Assembly: GCA_002682825.1 (NCBI GenBank)
Contig: NOKP01000005.1
Coordinates: forward strand, 1,178,001-1,242,000
Length of the DNA stretch: 64,000 nt
Direction of reading: 5' to 3'
Source of the DNA: Neonectria sp. B-13
Lineage: Eukaryota; Ascomycota; Sordariomycetes; Hypocreales; Nectriaceae
Below the pieces are notes generated by a model, which did no database searches, was not told where the DNA came from, and saw nothing but the letters and a program-made list of their open reading frames with translations. Both the position numbers and the translations under genes were made by a program. How positions within the stretch are numbered: the first letter of the stretch is position 1; every line of letters begins with the position of its first letter. This document shows positions 1-13,283 of this stretch, piece after piece.

Positions 1-3000
1 GTATAGAAGAGAATAGAAAAAACAATAATATAATAGGCTTAATACTTAAGCCTAAGATAATAATAACTTAAGAAGATAAAAGTTTCTATTATAAAGTTAA
101 GATATAAGTTTTATTACTTTAATTAGCTAGAAAAGCTAGATCTTAGAAAAGCTAGATTTTAAAAAAGACTAAAACCCCTTAGGATAAAAGCCTAGTCTAT
201 AAGGCTTTATACTTTCTAGATTATTTCTTTATATTCTATTTAACTTTCTATATAATATAATAATTATACTATTAATTATATAAAATAATTATTATTCAAA
301 TTGTACTATAGTTTAATAAGCTCTTACTAAGCTATATATATAGGCTCTTATATAACCTATATAGTAAATTAGAAGAATATTTAAGTCTTATTTTTATATT
401 ATAAATTATAGCTTAAAAGTCTAGCTTAAAGTATATAAAATAGCTTATAATTAACTACTTTAGATCTAAAGAGTTAGTTTAATTAGTAGTTTTTAGTTAT
501 AATATCTTATTATAAAAGGAAATATAGCTTAATATAATAATAACTTAATAGATTATAATAGAATAATTCTTTCTAAAGAGATTAATTCTAAAGCTAGAAA
601 GGAATAATAATATTACTATTATAAAGAAAAAGTTCCTTAAGAAATTATATAATTCTATTTATATCTTATATATTATTTAGATATAATAGTCTTTAGTAGT
701 ATATACCTAGAGAAGAAACTAAAGATTAAATAGTATAAAAGAAAATAGAAAAAATAATAGTATAATAGGCTTAATACTTAAGCCTAAGGTAATAATAACT
801 TAAGAAGATAAAAGTTTCTATTATAAAGTTAAGGTATAAGTTTTACTATCTTAATTAGCTAGAAAAGCTAAATCTTAGAAAAGCTAGATCTTAGAAAAGC
901 TAAATCTTAGAAAAGTTAGATCTTAGAAAAGCTAGACCTTAGAAAAGGCTAAAACCTCTTAGGATAAAAGCCCAGCTTATAAGATAACCTTTATGCTTTC
1001 TAGATTACCTTTTTACATTCTATCTAACCTTCTACTTAATACAATAATTATACAACTAATTATATATAATAACTACTTCCTTCTGAATTACACTATAGCC
1101 TAGTAAGCCCTTACTAAGCTATACCTATAGGCTCTTATATAACCTATATAGCTTATTTTAAGTAGATTTAAGCCTTATTTCTAAGCTATAAATTATAGTT
1201 TAAAAGTTTAACCTATAAGATATAAAAGAGATTAAAATTAATTAATACTCTAAGGCTAAGGAATTAGTCTAGTTAATAGTCTTTAGTTATTATATCCTAC
1301 TATAAGATAGAATCTAATCTAATAGAATAATAGTCTAATAGATTATAATAGAATAGGTCTTTTTAAAGGGGCTAGCTTTAAAGCTAGAAAGGAATAATAA
1401 TATTACTAATGCAAAAAAGAGGTTTATTAATAGTCTAAAGTATAATAACTATATCTTATGGGTTATACAGCTGATGAGTAATACTATACTAACCAATCTA
1501 CAACCAAAGGAGTAATGCATTAGAAAGCGAGAGAATCCTACTATGTGGAGGGATTTAGCGGAGGGAGTTGGAAGCTGGAGGGGGTAAAAGTTAATAATTA
1601 GGTTTAAAATCCAAAGATCTATCCCCCTATTAAGCTTAAGCAAAGGAAACATATAACTGTTTAGTGCAATTGTGGATAGGTAGAAATAGTAGTTTAAATA
1701 GTAGTTTTAATAGTAATCTTATATATTATATAATTAATAAGTAATACTATACTAATAAACCTATAACTAAAAGAGTAATAACTATATTAGAAAGTAAGAA
1801 AATCCTATTAGAACTATAAAGAGATTTAATAGAGAGAGTTTTAGAAAGGTAAAGAAAATAAAAGTTAATAGTTAGATTTAAAATCTAAAGATTTATCCTC
1901 TTATTAAGCTTAAACAAAGGAAATATATAATTTAATATAATTATAAATAAGTAGAAATAATAGTTTAAATAGTAGTTTTAATAGTATTTATTTAGATATA
2001 ATAGTCTTTAGTAGTATATACTTAGAGAAAGAGCTAAAGGTTAAATAGTATAAAAGAAAATAGAAAAAATAATAGTATAATAGACTTAATACTTAAGCTT
2101 AAAGTAATAATAACTTAAAGAAATAAAAGTTTCTATAATAAAGTTTTATTAACCTTTATATTTAACCTAAACCTATTTATCTTTTCTATTTAATTTAAGT
2201 TTTTTCTTAATCCTATATAATTCTATTCTTATTAATTCTTATATTTTCTTTAATTTCTAAATAGTAAACTAGCTAGCTATTTATACTAGTTTTATATACT
2301 TTAATAGCTTTTAGAACTAAAGAATATATTTATCTTTAAATAATTCTTTAATAATAACTTTATTATCTTTATTATTTAATTTAGCTTTTAATTACTTAAT
2401 AAGAGCTTTAAGTAATATCTTCTTTTTTATAATAAAGCTAATATTATTAACCTTAATAGCTCTATTATTAAGAAGTAAATAATAACTAAATATAATTAAA
2501 TATACTTTTTAAATAATACTAATTACTATATAGTTAAACTTAAAGCTATTAAGGCTATAAAGTCTAACTTAGTAAAGTTACTATTTATACTTAATAGTCT
2601 TTATCTCTCTATTTAAAGAATACTAATATTTTATTTTATATATTTTATAACTTTATATTTTACTATTTAATTATAAGGTATAATAAATAATTAAAGGAAA
2701 AATAGTATATATTATTTAGATATAATAATTCTTAATAGTATATATATAGAAAAAAGGCTAAAGATTAAATAGTATAAAAGAAAATAGAAAAATAATAATA
2801 TAATAAGCTTAATACTTAAGCCTAAAGTAATAATAACTTAAGAAAATAAAAGTTTCTATTATAAAGTTAAAGTATAAGTTTTATTACTTTAATTAACTAG
2901 AAAAACTAAATCTTAGAAAAGCTAAATCTTAAAAAAGCTAAACTTTAAAAAGTTAAATCTTAAAAAAGACTAAAATCCCTTAGAATAAAAGCTTAATTTT

Positions 3001-4211
3001 TATACTTTTTAAATTATCTTTTTATATTCTATTTAATCTTTTATATAATATAATAATTATACTATTAATTATATAAAATAATTAGTATCTAAATTATATT
3101 ATAACTTAATAAGCTCTTATTAAACTATATATATAAACTTTTATATCTCTTTATAAGAGAACTTAATGTATAATAATTACTATATTATATATTAATTTCT
3201 TTATCTTAAGCCTAATTGGTTTTAAAGTTCTTTATTAACCTTTATATTTAACCTAAACCTATTTATCTTTTCTATTCTAAGTTTTTCCTTAACTCTATAT
3301 AATCCTTCCCTCTAATTTCATAATATATTAGCTAGCTATTTATACTAGCTCTATATACTCTAGTAGCTCCTAGAACTATAGAGTATATTCCTCTCTAAAT
3401 AATTCATTAATAATAACTTTATTATCTTTATTATCTAACCTAGCCTTTAATTACTTAGTAAGAGCTTTAAGTAGTATCTTCTTCTCTATAATAAAGCTAA
3501 TATTATTAATCTTAATAGCTCTATTATTAAAGAGTAAGTAATAGCTAAATATAGCTAGATATACTATTTAAATAGTATTAACTACTATATAGTTAGACTT
3601 AAAGCTATTAAGGCTATAGATTTTAGTTTAGTAAAGTTATTATTTATACTTAGTAGACTTAATCTCTTTATTTAGAGAGTAATAGTATCTTATTTTATAT
3701 GCTTTTTAGCTTTATTTCTTACTATTAAGTTATAAAATATAGTAAGTAATAGGAAAAGTAGAATATATTATAATTATATTATACTATATTATAGTATATT
3801 AAGAAGAAGAGAAAAAGGCTAGTTAGACTTATTAGCTTAATAAAAGATAGTTATTTATATATATTATAGTTTAAAATAAGCTTTTTATAAATTGGATATT
3901 AAGCTTAAAGAGAAGAATCTAAATAGATTATAAAAATAAGCTTAAGGTATAATATTAATATAAACTATATTACTAGAAAAGCTTATTATATTTAAGTTAT
4001 TAGGATTAATAGTACTAGGTATAATATCTTACTTAGATATAATAGTTCTTAGTAGTATATACCTAGAGAAGAAGCTAAAGATTAAATAGTATAAAAGAAA
4101 ATAGAAAAAACAATAGTATAATAAGCTTAATACTTAAGCCTAAGGTAATAATAACTTAAAAAGATAAAAGTTTCTATTATAAAGTTAAAGTATAAGTTTT
4201 ACTATTTTAAT

Positions 4212-4306
4212 TAGCTAGAAAAGCTAGATTTTAGAAAAGCTAGATCTTAAAAAAGCTAGATCTTAGAAAAGCTAGATCTTAGAAAAGCTAAACCTTAGAA
4301 AAGGCT
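4212..4306. repeat. 16-bp tandem array (AGAAAAGCTAGATCTT)n
   Basis: Five to six near-perfect copies of a 16-bp unit occur in tandem. The same array recurs inside other R1 copies, at about 858-948 and 2,895-2,975, and inverted at 7,362-7,452, with variable copy number. It is an internal satellite of the R1 element. It is not a CRISPR array: there are no unique spacers and the units abut. Confidence 0.85.
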
Positions 4307-5189
4307 AAAACCCCTTAGGATAAAAGCTTAGCCTATAAGGTAACTTTTACACTTTCTAGGTTACCTTTTTACATTCTATCTAACCTTCTACCTAATATAA
4401 TAATTATATAACTAATTATATATAATAACTACCTTCTGAATTATACTATAGCTTAGTAAGCCCTTGTTAAACTATACTTATAGGCTCTTATATAATCTAT
4501 ATAGCCTATTTTAAGTAGATCTAAGCCTTATTTCTAAGCTATAAATTATAGTTTAAAAGTCTAATCTATAAGATATAAAAAAGATTAAAATCAATTAATA
4601 CTCTAAGGCTAAAGAATTAGTTTAGTTAATAGTCTTTAATTATTATATCCTACTATAAAATAGAATCTAGCCTAATAAAGTAATAGTCTAATAGATTATA
4701 ATAGAATAGGTCTTTCTAGAGGGATTAGCTTTAAAGCTAAAAAGGAATAATAATACTATTAATATAGAGAAGAGGTTTATTAATAGTCTAAAGTATAATA
4801 ACTATATCTTATGAGTTATATAGCTAATAAGCAATACTATACTAACTAATCTATAACCAAAAGAATAATGCATTAGAAAGTAAGAGAATCCTACTGATTG
4901 GTTATAAAGCTGTATAAAGGGATTTAGTAGAGGGAGTTCTAAGAAGCTAGAGAGGGCAAAAGTTAATAATTAGGTTTAAAATCTAAAGATCTATCCTTTT
5001 ATTAAGCTTAAGCAAAGGAAATATATAATTTAATGCAATTGTAAATAGGTAGAAATAATAGTCTAAATAGTAGTTTTAATAGTAGTATAATATCTTACTA
5101 TATTAACTATTATATATTATCTATTATATTATCTTAATCTATTAGATAATATTAATTAAGGCTAAAATTACTATAAATAAACTTTTATA

Positions 5190-7735
5190 TTTAGATATAA
5201 TAATTCTTAGTAGTATATACTTAAAGAAAAGATTAAAAGTTAAATAGTATAAAAGAAAATAGAAAAAATAATAATATAATAGGCTTAATATTTAAGCCTA
5301 AGGTAATAATAACTTAAGGAAATAAAAGTTTCTATTATAAAGTTAAGATATAAGTTTTACTACTTTAATTAGTTAGAAAAGCTAAATCTTAGAAAAGCTA
5401 AATCTTAGAAAAGGCTAAAACCCCTTAGGATAAAAGTTTAGCCTATAAAGCTTTATACTTTCTAAGTTACCTTTTTATATTCTATCTAACCTTTTAAATA
5501 ATATAATAACTATACTATTAATTATATAAGATAACTATTATTCAAATTATACTATAGTCTAATAAGCCCTTACTAAACTATATATATAAGCTTTTATATA
5601 ATCTATATATTGAATTAAAAGAACATTTAAGCCTTATTTTTATACTATAAACTATAGCTTAAAAGTTTAGTCTAAAGTATATAAAATAGCCTATAATTAA
5701 TTACTTTAAACTTAAGAAATTAGTCTAATTAGTAGTCTTTAGTTATAATATTCTACTATAAGATAAAATCTAGCTTAATATAGTAATAGCTTAATAGATT
5801 ATAATAGAATAGCTCTTTCTAAAGAGACTAGCTTTAAAGCTAGAAAGGAATAGTAATATTACTATTATAAAGAAAGAGTTCCTTAAAAAGCTATATAATC
5901 CTATCTATACTCTATAGATTATATAGTTAATAGATAATATTATTCTAATTAACTTATAGCTAAAGGAGTAATATATTAGAAACTAAAGGAATCCTATTAT
6001 AGTTATCTCTAATATTAGCTATAAAGTATAGAAGGATTTAATAGAGGGAGTTAAAAGCTAAAAGGGATAAAAGTTAATAATTAGGTTTAAAATGTAAAGA
6101 TCTATCCCTCTATTAAGCTTAAGTAAAGGAAATATATAACTATTTAATATAATTATAGATAGATAGAAATAGTAGTTTAAATAGTAGTTTTAATAGTAAT
6201 AAACCTTTATATAATTTATATAATAAATTAAAAGAATATTTAAGCTTTATTTCTATATTATAAATTATAACTTAAAAGTCTAATTTAAAGTATATAAAAT
6301 AGTTTATAATTAATTATTTTAAATTTAAAAAGTTAATCTAATTAATAATCTTTAGCTATATTATTCTATTATTTAAATATAATAGTTCTTAATAGTATAT
6401 ACTTAAAGAAGGAGCTAAAGATTAAATAGTATAAAAAGGAATAAAAAAAATAATAGTATAATAGGCTTAATACTTAAGCCTAAAGTAATAATAACTTAAA
6501 GAGATAAAAGTTTCTATTATAAAGTTAAAGTATTACTATTAAAACTACTATTTAGACTACTATTTCTGCCTATCTATAATTATACTAAATAGTTATATAT
6601 TTCCTTTGCTTAAGCTTAATAGGGGGATAGATCTTTAGATTTTAAACCTAATTATTAACTTTTGCCCCTTCTATAATAGCTATTATTAGTCTACTAATGT
6701 AAGGAATAATCATTAGGCTTCCTAGAACTCCCTCTACTAAATCCCTCTATACTTTATAGCTAATATTAGAGATAATTATAGGATTCTCTTAGTTTCTAAT
6801 ATATTACTCCTTTAGCTATAGGTTGGTTAGAATAATATTATTTATTAACTATATAATCTATAGAGTAGAGATAGGGTTATATAGCTTCTTAAGGAACTCT
6901 TTCTCTATAGTAGTAATATTACTATTCCTTTTTAACTTTAAAGCTAGCCTTTCTAGAAAGAGCTATTCTATTATAATCTACTAAGCTATTATTATATTAA
7001 GTTAGATTCTATCTTATAGTAGAATATTATAGCTAAAGACTATTAATTAGATTAATTTCTTAAGTCTAAAGTAATTAATTATAGGTTATTTTATATACTT
7101 TAGGTTAGACTTTTAAGTTATAATTTATAGTATAGAAATAAGACTTAAATATTCTTTTAATTTAATATATAAATTATATAAGAGCCTATATATATAGCTT
7201 AATAAGGGCTTACTAGGCTATAGTATAATTTGGATAGAAGTAGTTATCTTATGCAATTAGTAGTATAATTATTATATTATTTAAAAGGTTAAATAGAATA
7301 TAAAAAGCCTAGAAAGTATAAAGCCTTATAAGCTAAGCTTTTATCCTAAGGGGTTTTAGCCTTTTCTAAGATCTAGCTTTTCTAAGATCTAGCTTTTCTA
7401 AGATCTAGCTTTTCTAAGATCTAACTTTTCTAAGATCTAGCTTTTCTAGCTAATTAAAGTAATAAAACTTATACTTTAACNNNNNNNNNNNNNNNNNNNN
7501 NNNNNNNNNNNNNNNNNNNNNNNNNNNNNNNNNNNNNNNNNNNNNNNNNNNNNNNNNNNNNNNNNNNNNNNNNNNNNNNNATAGTAGAAACTTTTATTTC
7601 CTTAAGTTATTATTACTTTAAGCTTAAGTATTAAGCTTATTATACTATTGTTTTTTCTATTTTCTTTTATACTATTTAACTTTTAGCTTTTTCTCTAAGT
7701 ATATACTATTAAGGATTATTATATCTAAATAAAGT
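5190..7735. repeat. Large inverted repeat of AT-rich element
   Basis: The stretch of about 5,190-6,205 (opening with the TTTAGATATAATA motif and closing with a TAGTTTTAATAGTA motif) reappears in reverse complement from about 6,533 to 7,735, with a spacer of about 330 bases. The two arms are diverged by transitions and small indels. The right arm contains the assembly gap. This could be two oppositely oriented insertions of one element or a duplicated palindrome. Confidence 0.7.
7481..7580. other. Assembly gap (100 N)
   Basis: Exactly 100 unknown bases, the usual placeholder for a scaffold gap of unknown size. It lies inside the right arm of a large inverted repeat, where short-read assembly would be expected to fail, so distances across it should not be trusted. 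Confidence 0.98.
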
Positions 7736-10242
7736 TAAAGTATAAGTTTTATTACTTTAATTAGCTAGAAAAGCTAGATCTTAGAAAAGCTAGATCTTAG
7801 AAAAGCTAAACCTTAGAAAAGGCTAAAATCCCTTAGAATAAAAGCTTAGTTTATACAGCTTTATACTTTTTAAATTACCTTTTTATATTCTATTTAACCT
7901 TTTATATAATATAATAATTATACTACTAATTATATAAAATAATTACTTTTATCTAAATTATACTATAGCTTAATAAGCCTTTACTAAACTATATATATAG
8001 GCTTTTATATAATTTATATAGTAAATTAAAAGAATATTTAAGCTTTATTTCTATATTATAAATTATAGCTTAAAAGTCTAGCTTAAAGTATATAAAATAG
8101 CTTATAATTAACTACTTTAGACCTAAGGAATTAGTTTAATTAATAGTTTTTAACTATAATATCTTATTATAAGAGGAAATATAGCTTAATATAATAATAG
8201 CTTAATAGATTATAATAGAATAGCTCTTTTTAGAGAGGCTAGCTTTAAAGCTAGAAAAAAATAATAATATTACTACTATAGAAAAGAAGTTCTTTAAGAA
8301 ATTATACAATCCTATTTATATCTTATAGATTATTTAGATATAATAGTCCTTAGTAGCACACACCTAGAGAAGAGGCTAAAGATTAAATAGTATAAAAGAA
8401 AACAGAAAAAACAATAGTATAATAGGCTTAATACCTAAGCCTAAGGCAATAATGACTCAAGGAGATCTTATAGATTATAAAGTTAATAGATAAGATTATT
8501 CTAATTAATCTATAGCTAAAAGAGTAATATATTAAAAACTAAAAGAATCTAATTATTTTTAATATTAGCTATAAAGTATAGAGAGATTTAATAGAAAGAG
8601 TTCTAAGAAGTAGAAAGAAGTAAAAGTTAATAATTAGGTTTAAAATCTAAAGATTTATTCTCTTATTAAGCTTAAGTAAAGGAAATATATAACTATTTAA
8701 TATCTCTCTATAAGGGAACCTAATGTATAATAATTATTATATTATGCATTGATTTCTTTATCTTAAGCTTAGTTAGTTTTAAAGTTCTTTATTAACCTTT
8801 ATATCTAACCTAAACCTATCTATCTTTTCTATTCAGTCTAAGTTTTTCCTTAACCCTATATAATCTTTCCCTCTGATTTTATAATACTAGACTAACTAGC
8901 TATTTGCACTAGCTCTATATACTCTAATAGCTCCTAGAACCATAGAGTATATTCCTCTCTAGATAATTCATTAATAATGACTTTATTATCTTTATTATCT
9001 AACTTAGCCTTTAATTTCTTAATAAAGGCTTTAAGCAGTATCTTCTCCTCTATAATAAAGCTAATATCATTGACCTTAATAGCTCTATCATCAAGGAGCA
9101 AGTAGCAGCTGAATATAGCTAGATATACCATTTGAATAATACTAACTATTATACAATTAGACTTAAAGCTACTAAGGCTATAGATTCTAGCCTAGTAAAG
9201 CTACTGCTTATACTTAGTAGGCTTGATCTTTCTATCTAGAGAGTAATAGTATCCTATTTTATATACCTTTTGGCTCTATTTCTTACTATTAGGTTATAAG
9301 ATGTAATAGGTAATAGGAAAAGCAGAATGCATTATAGTTATATTATACTGTATTATAGTGTATTAAGAAGGAGGGAAGAAGGCTAGTTGGACTTATTAGC
9401 TTAATGAAAGATAACTAGGTTATTTATATGTATTATAGTTTAGAATAAGCTTTTTATAAATTAGATATTAAGGTTAGAGAGAGGGATTTAGATAGGTTAT
9501 AAAAATAGGCTTAAGGTATAATATTAATATAAACTATATTACTAGAAAAGCTTATTGTATTTAAGTTATTAGGATTAATAGTACTAGGTATAGTATCCTA
9601 TTGTATTAACTACTGTATATTATCTATTGTATTATCTTAATCTATTAGATAATATTAACTAAGGCTAAAATTACTATAAATAACTATTTAATATAATTAT
9701 ATATAAGTAAAAATAATAGTTTAAATAGTAGTTTTAATAGTAAAAGAAAATATATAATAAGAGTTAAGAGCTAAATAGACTAGTTAATTACTAGTAAGAA
9801 TATAATTAAATATAAAAGAGAATAATTATATAAAAGATTAAAAAGAAAAAAAAGAAAATAGTTTTTCTTTTTATTATTATTTTAAAAGATAAAAGCTTAA
9901 GAGCTTTTTATAATAGAAACATTAAAAAAATAAGTTTATTAAGCTTAAAGCTTAAGTTTTTACTTTTATTTACTAAGAAAGAATTCTATAATTATATCTA
10001 AATCTTTATTTAATTTTAAGTTAAACCTTTATCTTTTATAATATTAATTATTAAGCTAATTATAAGCTTTTTTAATACTTTACTAATATTCTTTTTTACT
10101 TTTAATTTAATAATTAATCTTATAAAATACTTCTCTATTAGAAGGTATTAAACACTAGATTGCTAAACTATATATATACTATTTAGTATAGCCTTAGGCT
10201 AACTAACTAAGATGCTTATATAATGCATTTCTAAGTACCTTA

Positions 10243-13200
10243 CTAAGGGACTATTATCCATTTGAAGTATTGTTTCTTGTCCCTTTCTGCCGCCAAACCA
10301 TTAGGTTGGCATTTCAGTAAAAAACCAGAAACGGTTGTTATAATGGCTTCATCAGTCGTGGCCAAGTGCTCTGTGACAAGCAACCCCGCTAGATCATCAA
10401 AGAGCGAAGGATGTCGACGGGTTCCCGCGGCTCCCTCCGGATACAGAACTTCTTCAACTCTGAATTTCACAAAGAGGCTCACTCTCTCGAGGAAAATCGT
10501 AAAGATATCTTATGCCATTAGACCCAGAATTGGACTTGATGCGTCAATAGCTAGGATGGCTGGCGACCCCGCGACGTCATTTTCAGTCTCAGCAGAACGC
10601 AGTGACATTATCGTTGGCACGGAGAGGTTGCTGAATTCGCCGTTTGGCAGACTCATGCCTTGGAGCTCCTGAGCACGTAACGCCCAACGGTGTTGGAAAA
10701 TATCTTTCAAATGTGCGCTCATCCATCGGGGCGTGGCTAAAAGCTTGCGGCTCGTTTCTGGCTTTTCCTTGGTCTTGGAAAGGTGTCTGCGAAAGGACCA
10801 CGACCAGAGTCCTAGGACGGCCTCAAGGTGATGTTCATCAATGTCCCAGGAATCGCTTGTCCGAATCAGCTGAAAACAAATCCTTGCGTTGCTTGCAGAG
10901 GCTGCATCATCCATCCCATTCGTCACTCGGCAAGGTGTCGACCAGATAAGAGACTCGTACTCTCGATTGCAGAGTTTGGGTGAGAAAATAAGCTGCGCAG
11001 CTTTCTGCAAAGCCGACTTCAGCTGTCTGGCAACTTTCCTGGTCTCACCTTCCCATTCTTGGTAAGGTGGTTGGTCCGTCAGGAGCGCTAACCGAGATCT
11101 TATGCGCATCAGTCCGGATGCTAGTTGAAGACAACCCCCCTTGCTTTCGCCCTTCTGCGAGATGGCATTTTTGACGTCCTCGAGCATTTTCTCGTTACCT
11201 TCTGACCAATACGCAGAGTTCTTCGTCTCAACCCACTGGGGGATTATTCTCGCTATCTGCTGCGAGTTGTCCTTGGTTGTTAGAAACGCGTTGATATTGG
11301 GTGTAATCTCGGTCTGACGATCGTCACTAAGTTTCAGCCGGCTCCCGTCATGTGCAACAATATCGTTGTCTATGAACCAGAAGACTTGTACACGTTAGCA
11401 ATCGTCAATGAGAACTCGGGCTGTATTTATCTGTGATAATCAAACCTCTTACCTTCCTCTCCTTTAAAGGACGGGTCAATCTCATTTGCAAACTGAAGGG
11501 CTTGCCAGTCCAGCTCATGTCCCTCGATATCTTTATTTTTACCCTGGAGGTAGTTTTTCGGATAATTGCGGTGACTTCGGAGTATCGCTCGTATAATTGA
11601 CATGAAGATCGTTACAGCGAGCTGATAGAGAGAAACACTGCCGTGCACGCCGCGAAGCCCAACAAACTGAGCTGCCCAGCCCAAGATGGAGAACACAGCC
11701 GCGAGCCAGACTCGCCACTGCGGGGCTGCGTTGGTCGCATCTTTCATCCAGGATGTGATGTATTCCGTCTTCATCTCACTATGAGCGAACCCATCGCATT
11801 CCTGGTCGCCAATACGCTGCCCGGCAGGCTGTAGCCAGAAAATCTGAGTCCCGGTTGCATCCGAAGACACGAACCTCCACTCGTCGGAGGTACAGTCGAT
11901 GACATTGGCAGAAAGTCCCATTCCGATGACAAGGAGCATCGTTCCGGCAACCGTGAGAATGAAGAACGTGGGATCGCTGGTGATGTTGCCGTCGTCATAG
12001 AACTTCTTGTTGTACTTTACAGCCCACGTTGCATAGCCAAAAAAGCTGGCTTGAATGGCCACTCCAAGTATGGCTGCAATCCATAAGAACAACATTTCTT
12101 TTGATATCTTCTGCACTCCAATGTTCAAAGCCAGGTTTGGGAAGGGAGCGAACTCCCCTGCTCTGTCACGATTTCCGCTTTCGCCTTGACCGTCCCCTTG
12201 AGTCCGGCTTTGAGTCGTCTGGTTCTGAGCTTCATTGTCGACTTGTATTTGAGTCTGGTATTGATCCTGAGGCTGTGTCTGGCCTTGGGGTCGACTCTGA
12301 CCATTGGTCTGGCCTTGGGTCTGAGGCTTGGGTGGGTTCTGATCTCGGGGTTGTGCCTGGCTTTGAGACTGATTTTGAGCCCCACCAGGAGTCGTCTGCC
12401 CTGGAGTCCGAGTCTGGCCTTGGGACTGCTGTTGGTCTCCTCTCGAGCTTGTGCCGGGGTTCGGGTCATGACCTTTCTCAAGGTCAGTTGTATTTTGCGC
12501 TTGCACTACTTCCCTGGCTTTGGTTGGGTTATTTGTCTTGGCTTTGCTCGTTTTTCGATGCCGACGTGCGAAGAAGCCCAAAAACGGAAAGAGGAGAATG
12601 CCATGGGAAGAGACTGCTTTCCAATGCTGCACGGGGCTCGGCCTTTCCGACTCCGTTGTCTGCAGCGTTGCTGCGTCGGACTCGCTACCTCCGTTTTGGA
12701 CAGCTGGGTCAGGTCGAGGGGTGGATTCGGGCGGTGTCGAATCCGTGGACCCCAGATCCTGAAAGAATTCCCTGGTTGATTCGATACCACATTTGGCTGG
12801 AATCTCAGCGCCGGAAGAGTCGACACTAGGGTAAAACTCGCTCGGGTCCTTGGTCTTGCGATACACGAATTCGAGAATCCTCGGGCGACCGAACACTCGA
12901 CAAATACCACCATTCGACCAAATCTCAGAGACATTCACACTGGTGGAGGAGCAGAGCTCAATCTCTGCCATTCCGTGAGGCTCGCGGGCTCGTCCAATAA
13001 AGGATTTGAGGAATTGGTTACCAGCGACTCGGATGCAAGATACGACGGCAGTGATAATTCCAAGTGGCCCAACTGCGAAAATAATCGTGTCCAGAATGGT
13101 GGTTGACTGGCTCAGAAATTGTTTTGTGGTCTGTTCGCCAAAGAGAGCGATAATAGGCGCGAGGTCTGTCGCCAAATTGTTGGTGAGGTCCTGCCAGAAA

Positions 13201-13283
13201 TCCGTCTCATTGGAGGACCCAAACTGTGCCATGACGGAGTAGGGTAGGAAAAGAAGAATTGCGAGAATGATTGCGGACGCCAT
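10243..13283 (-). pseudogene. Multi-pass membrane protein with internal stop
   Basis: Exons 11,453-13,283 and 10,243-11,369 are separated by an 83-bp intron with a GTAAGA donor and TAG acceptor. The ATG at 13,283 begins a signal-like hydrophobic N-terminus. A second hydrophobic segment lies near residues 55-80, then a Gln/Ser/Thr-rich tract near 255-375, then three or four further membrane segments between about 400 and 570. A conserved-looking cytosolic region follows. The reading frame is interrupted by TAA at 10,510-10,512 after about 896 residues, but the same frame stays open for 88 more codons of protein-like sequence to 10,243. I recall the N-terminal region as common in large fungal membrane or ankyrin proteins of unknown role. 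Either it is a truncated allele or the TAA is the true end. The function is unknown. Confidence 0.65.
12130..12500 (-). repeat. Gln-rich low-complexity coding tract
   Basis: Inside the membrane-protein gene, about 110 codons are dominated by Gln with Thr, Pro, Ser, Gly and Asn in short imperfect repeats. At DNA level this is a CAG/CAA-rich imperfect repeat. It separates the N-terminal membrane part from the later membrane segments and is probably a disordered loop. It also generates long spurious open frames on the opposite strand. Confidence 0.8.

Larger units (their letters stand above)
676..8460. repeat. Repeat family R1, about eight copies
   Basis: A unit beginning TTAGATATAATAG and followed by an AGTATATAC step, a purine-rich stretch, TTAATACTTAAGCC and a 16-bp tandem array starts near 676, 1,992, 2,715, 4,033, 5,190, 6,371 and 8,334, and in inverted orientation ends near 7,732. 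A partial copy without the left end opens the window at position 1. Copies are 300 to 1,000 bases long and truncated at varied points. Coordinates span the first to last complete left end, and other families are interleaved. Confidence 0.75.
1440..8705. repeat. Repeat family R3, about 280-bp units
   Basis: A unit of about 280 bases runs from a TAATGCATTAGAAAG-like motif through a GGGATTTAGTAGAGGGAG-like motif to a terminus resembling GTAGTTTTAATAGTA. Copies are near 1,440-1,720, 1,730-1,990, 4,800-5,075, 5,925-6,205 and 8,480-8,705, with an inverted copy at 6,533-6,800. The recurring sharp TAGTTTTAATAG edge suggests an element terminus, but terminal inverted repeats and target duplications could not be defined. 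Confidence 0.6.
2140..9690. repeat. Repeat family R2, three copies in the block plus one at 23 kb
   Basis: Long related segments lie at about 2,140-2,665, 3,165-4,030 and 8,706-9,690. Another copy of the 3' half of the family lies in reverse complement at about 23,028-23,345. The 8.7-9.7 kb copy and part of the 23 kb copy retain more G and C than the others, so the direction of mutation can be read directly. No protein-coding potential was recognised in any copy. Confidence 0.75.
1..10240. mobile_element. RIP-degraded repeat block, AT-rich
   Basis: About 10 kb of DNA made almost entirely of A, T and TpA steps, without any coherent coding frame. It is a mosaic of several repeated families in direct and inverted copies (listed separately). 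Homologous copies differ almost only by C/T and G/A changes, and CpA/TpG is depleted in favour of TpA, as produced by RIP in ascomycetes. The original elements were probably transposons, but no transposase or reverse transcriptase motif survives. The right edge at about 10,240 abuts the 3' end of the membrane-protein gene. The few short open frames here (for example 1,449-1,652 and 8,934-9,131) have no recognisable features and I do not call them genes. Confidence 0.9.

Noticed and set aside
1..300. Telomere or subtelomeric satellite
   Set aside because: No TTAGGG-type repeats are present; the sequence is the same RIPped R1 element seen further in.
4212..4306. CRISPR-like regular repeat
   Set aside because: The units are contiguous 16-mers with no spacers, lie in RIPped transposon DNA and the genome is eukaryotic.
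12029..12829. Long plus-strand open frames of up to 266 codons
   Set aside because: They lie opposite the Gln-rich repeat of the membrane-protein gene and arise from its codon bias; the translation is Leu/Ser/Gly repeats without motifs.
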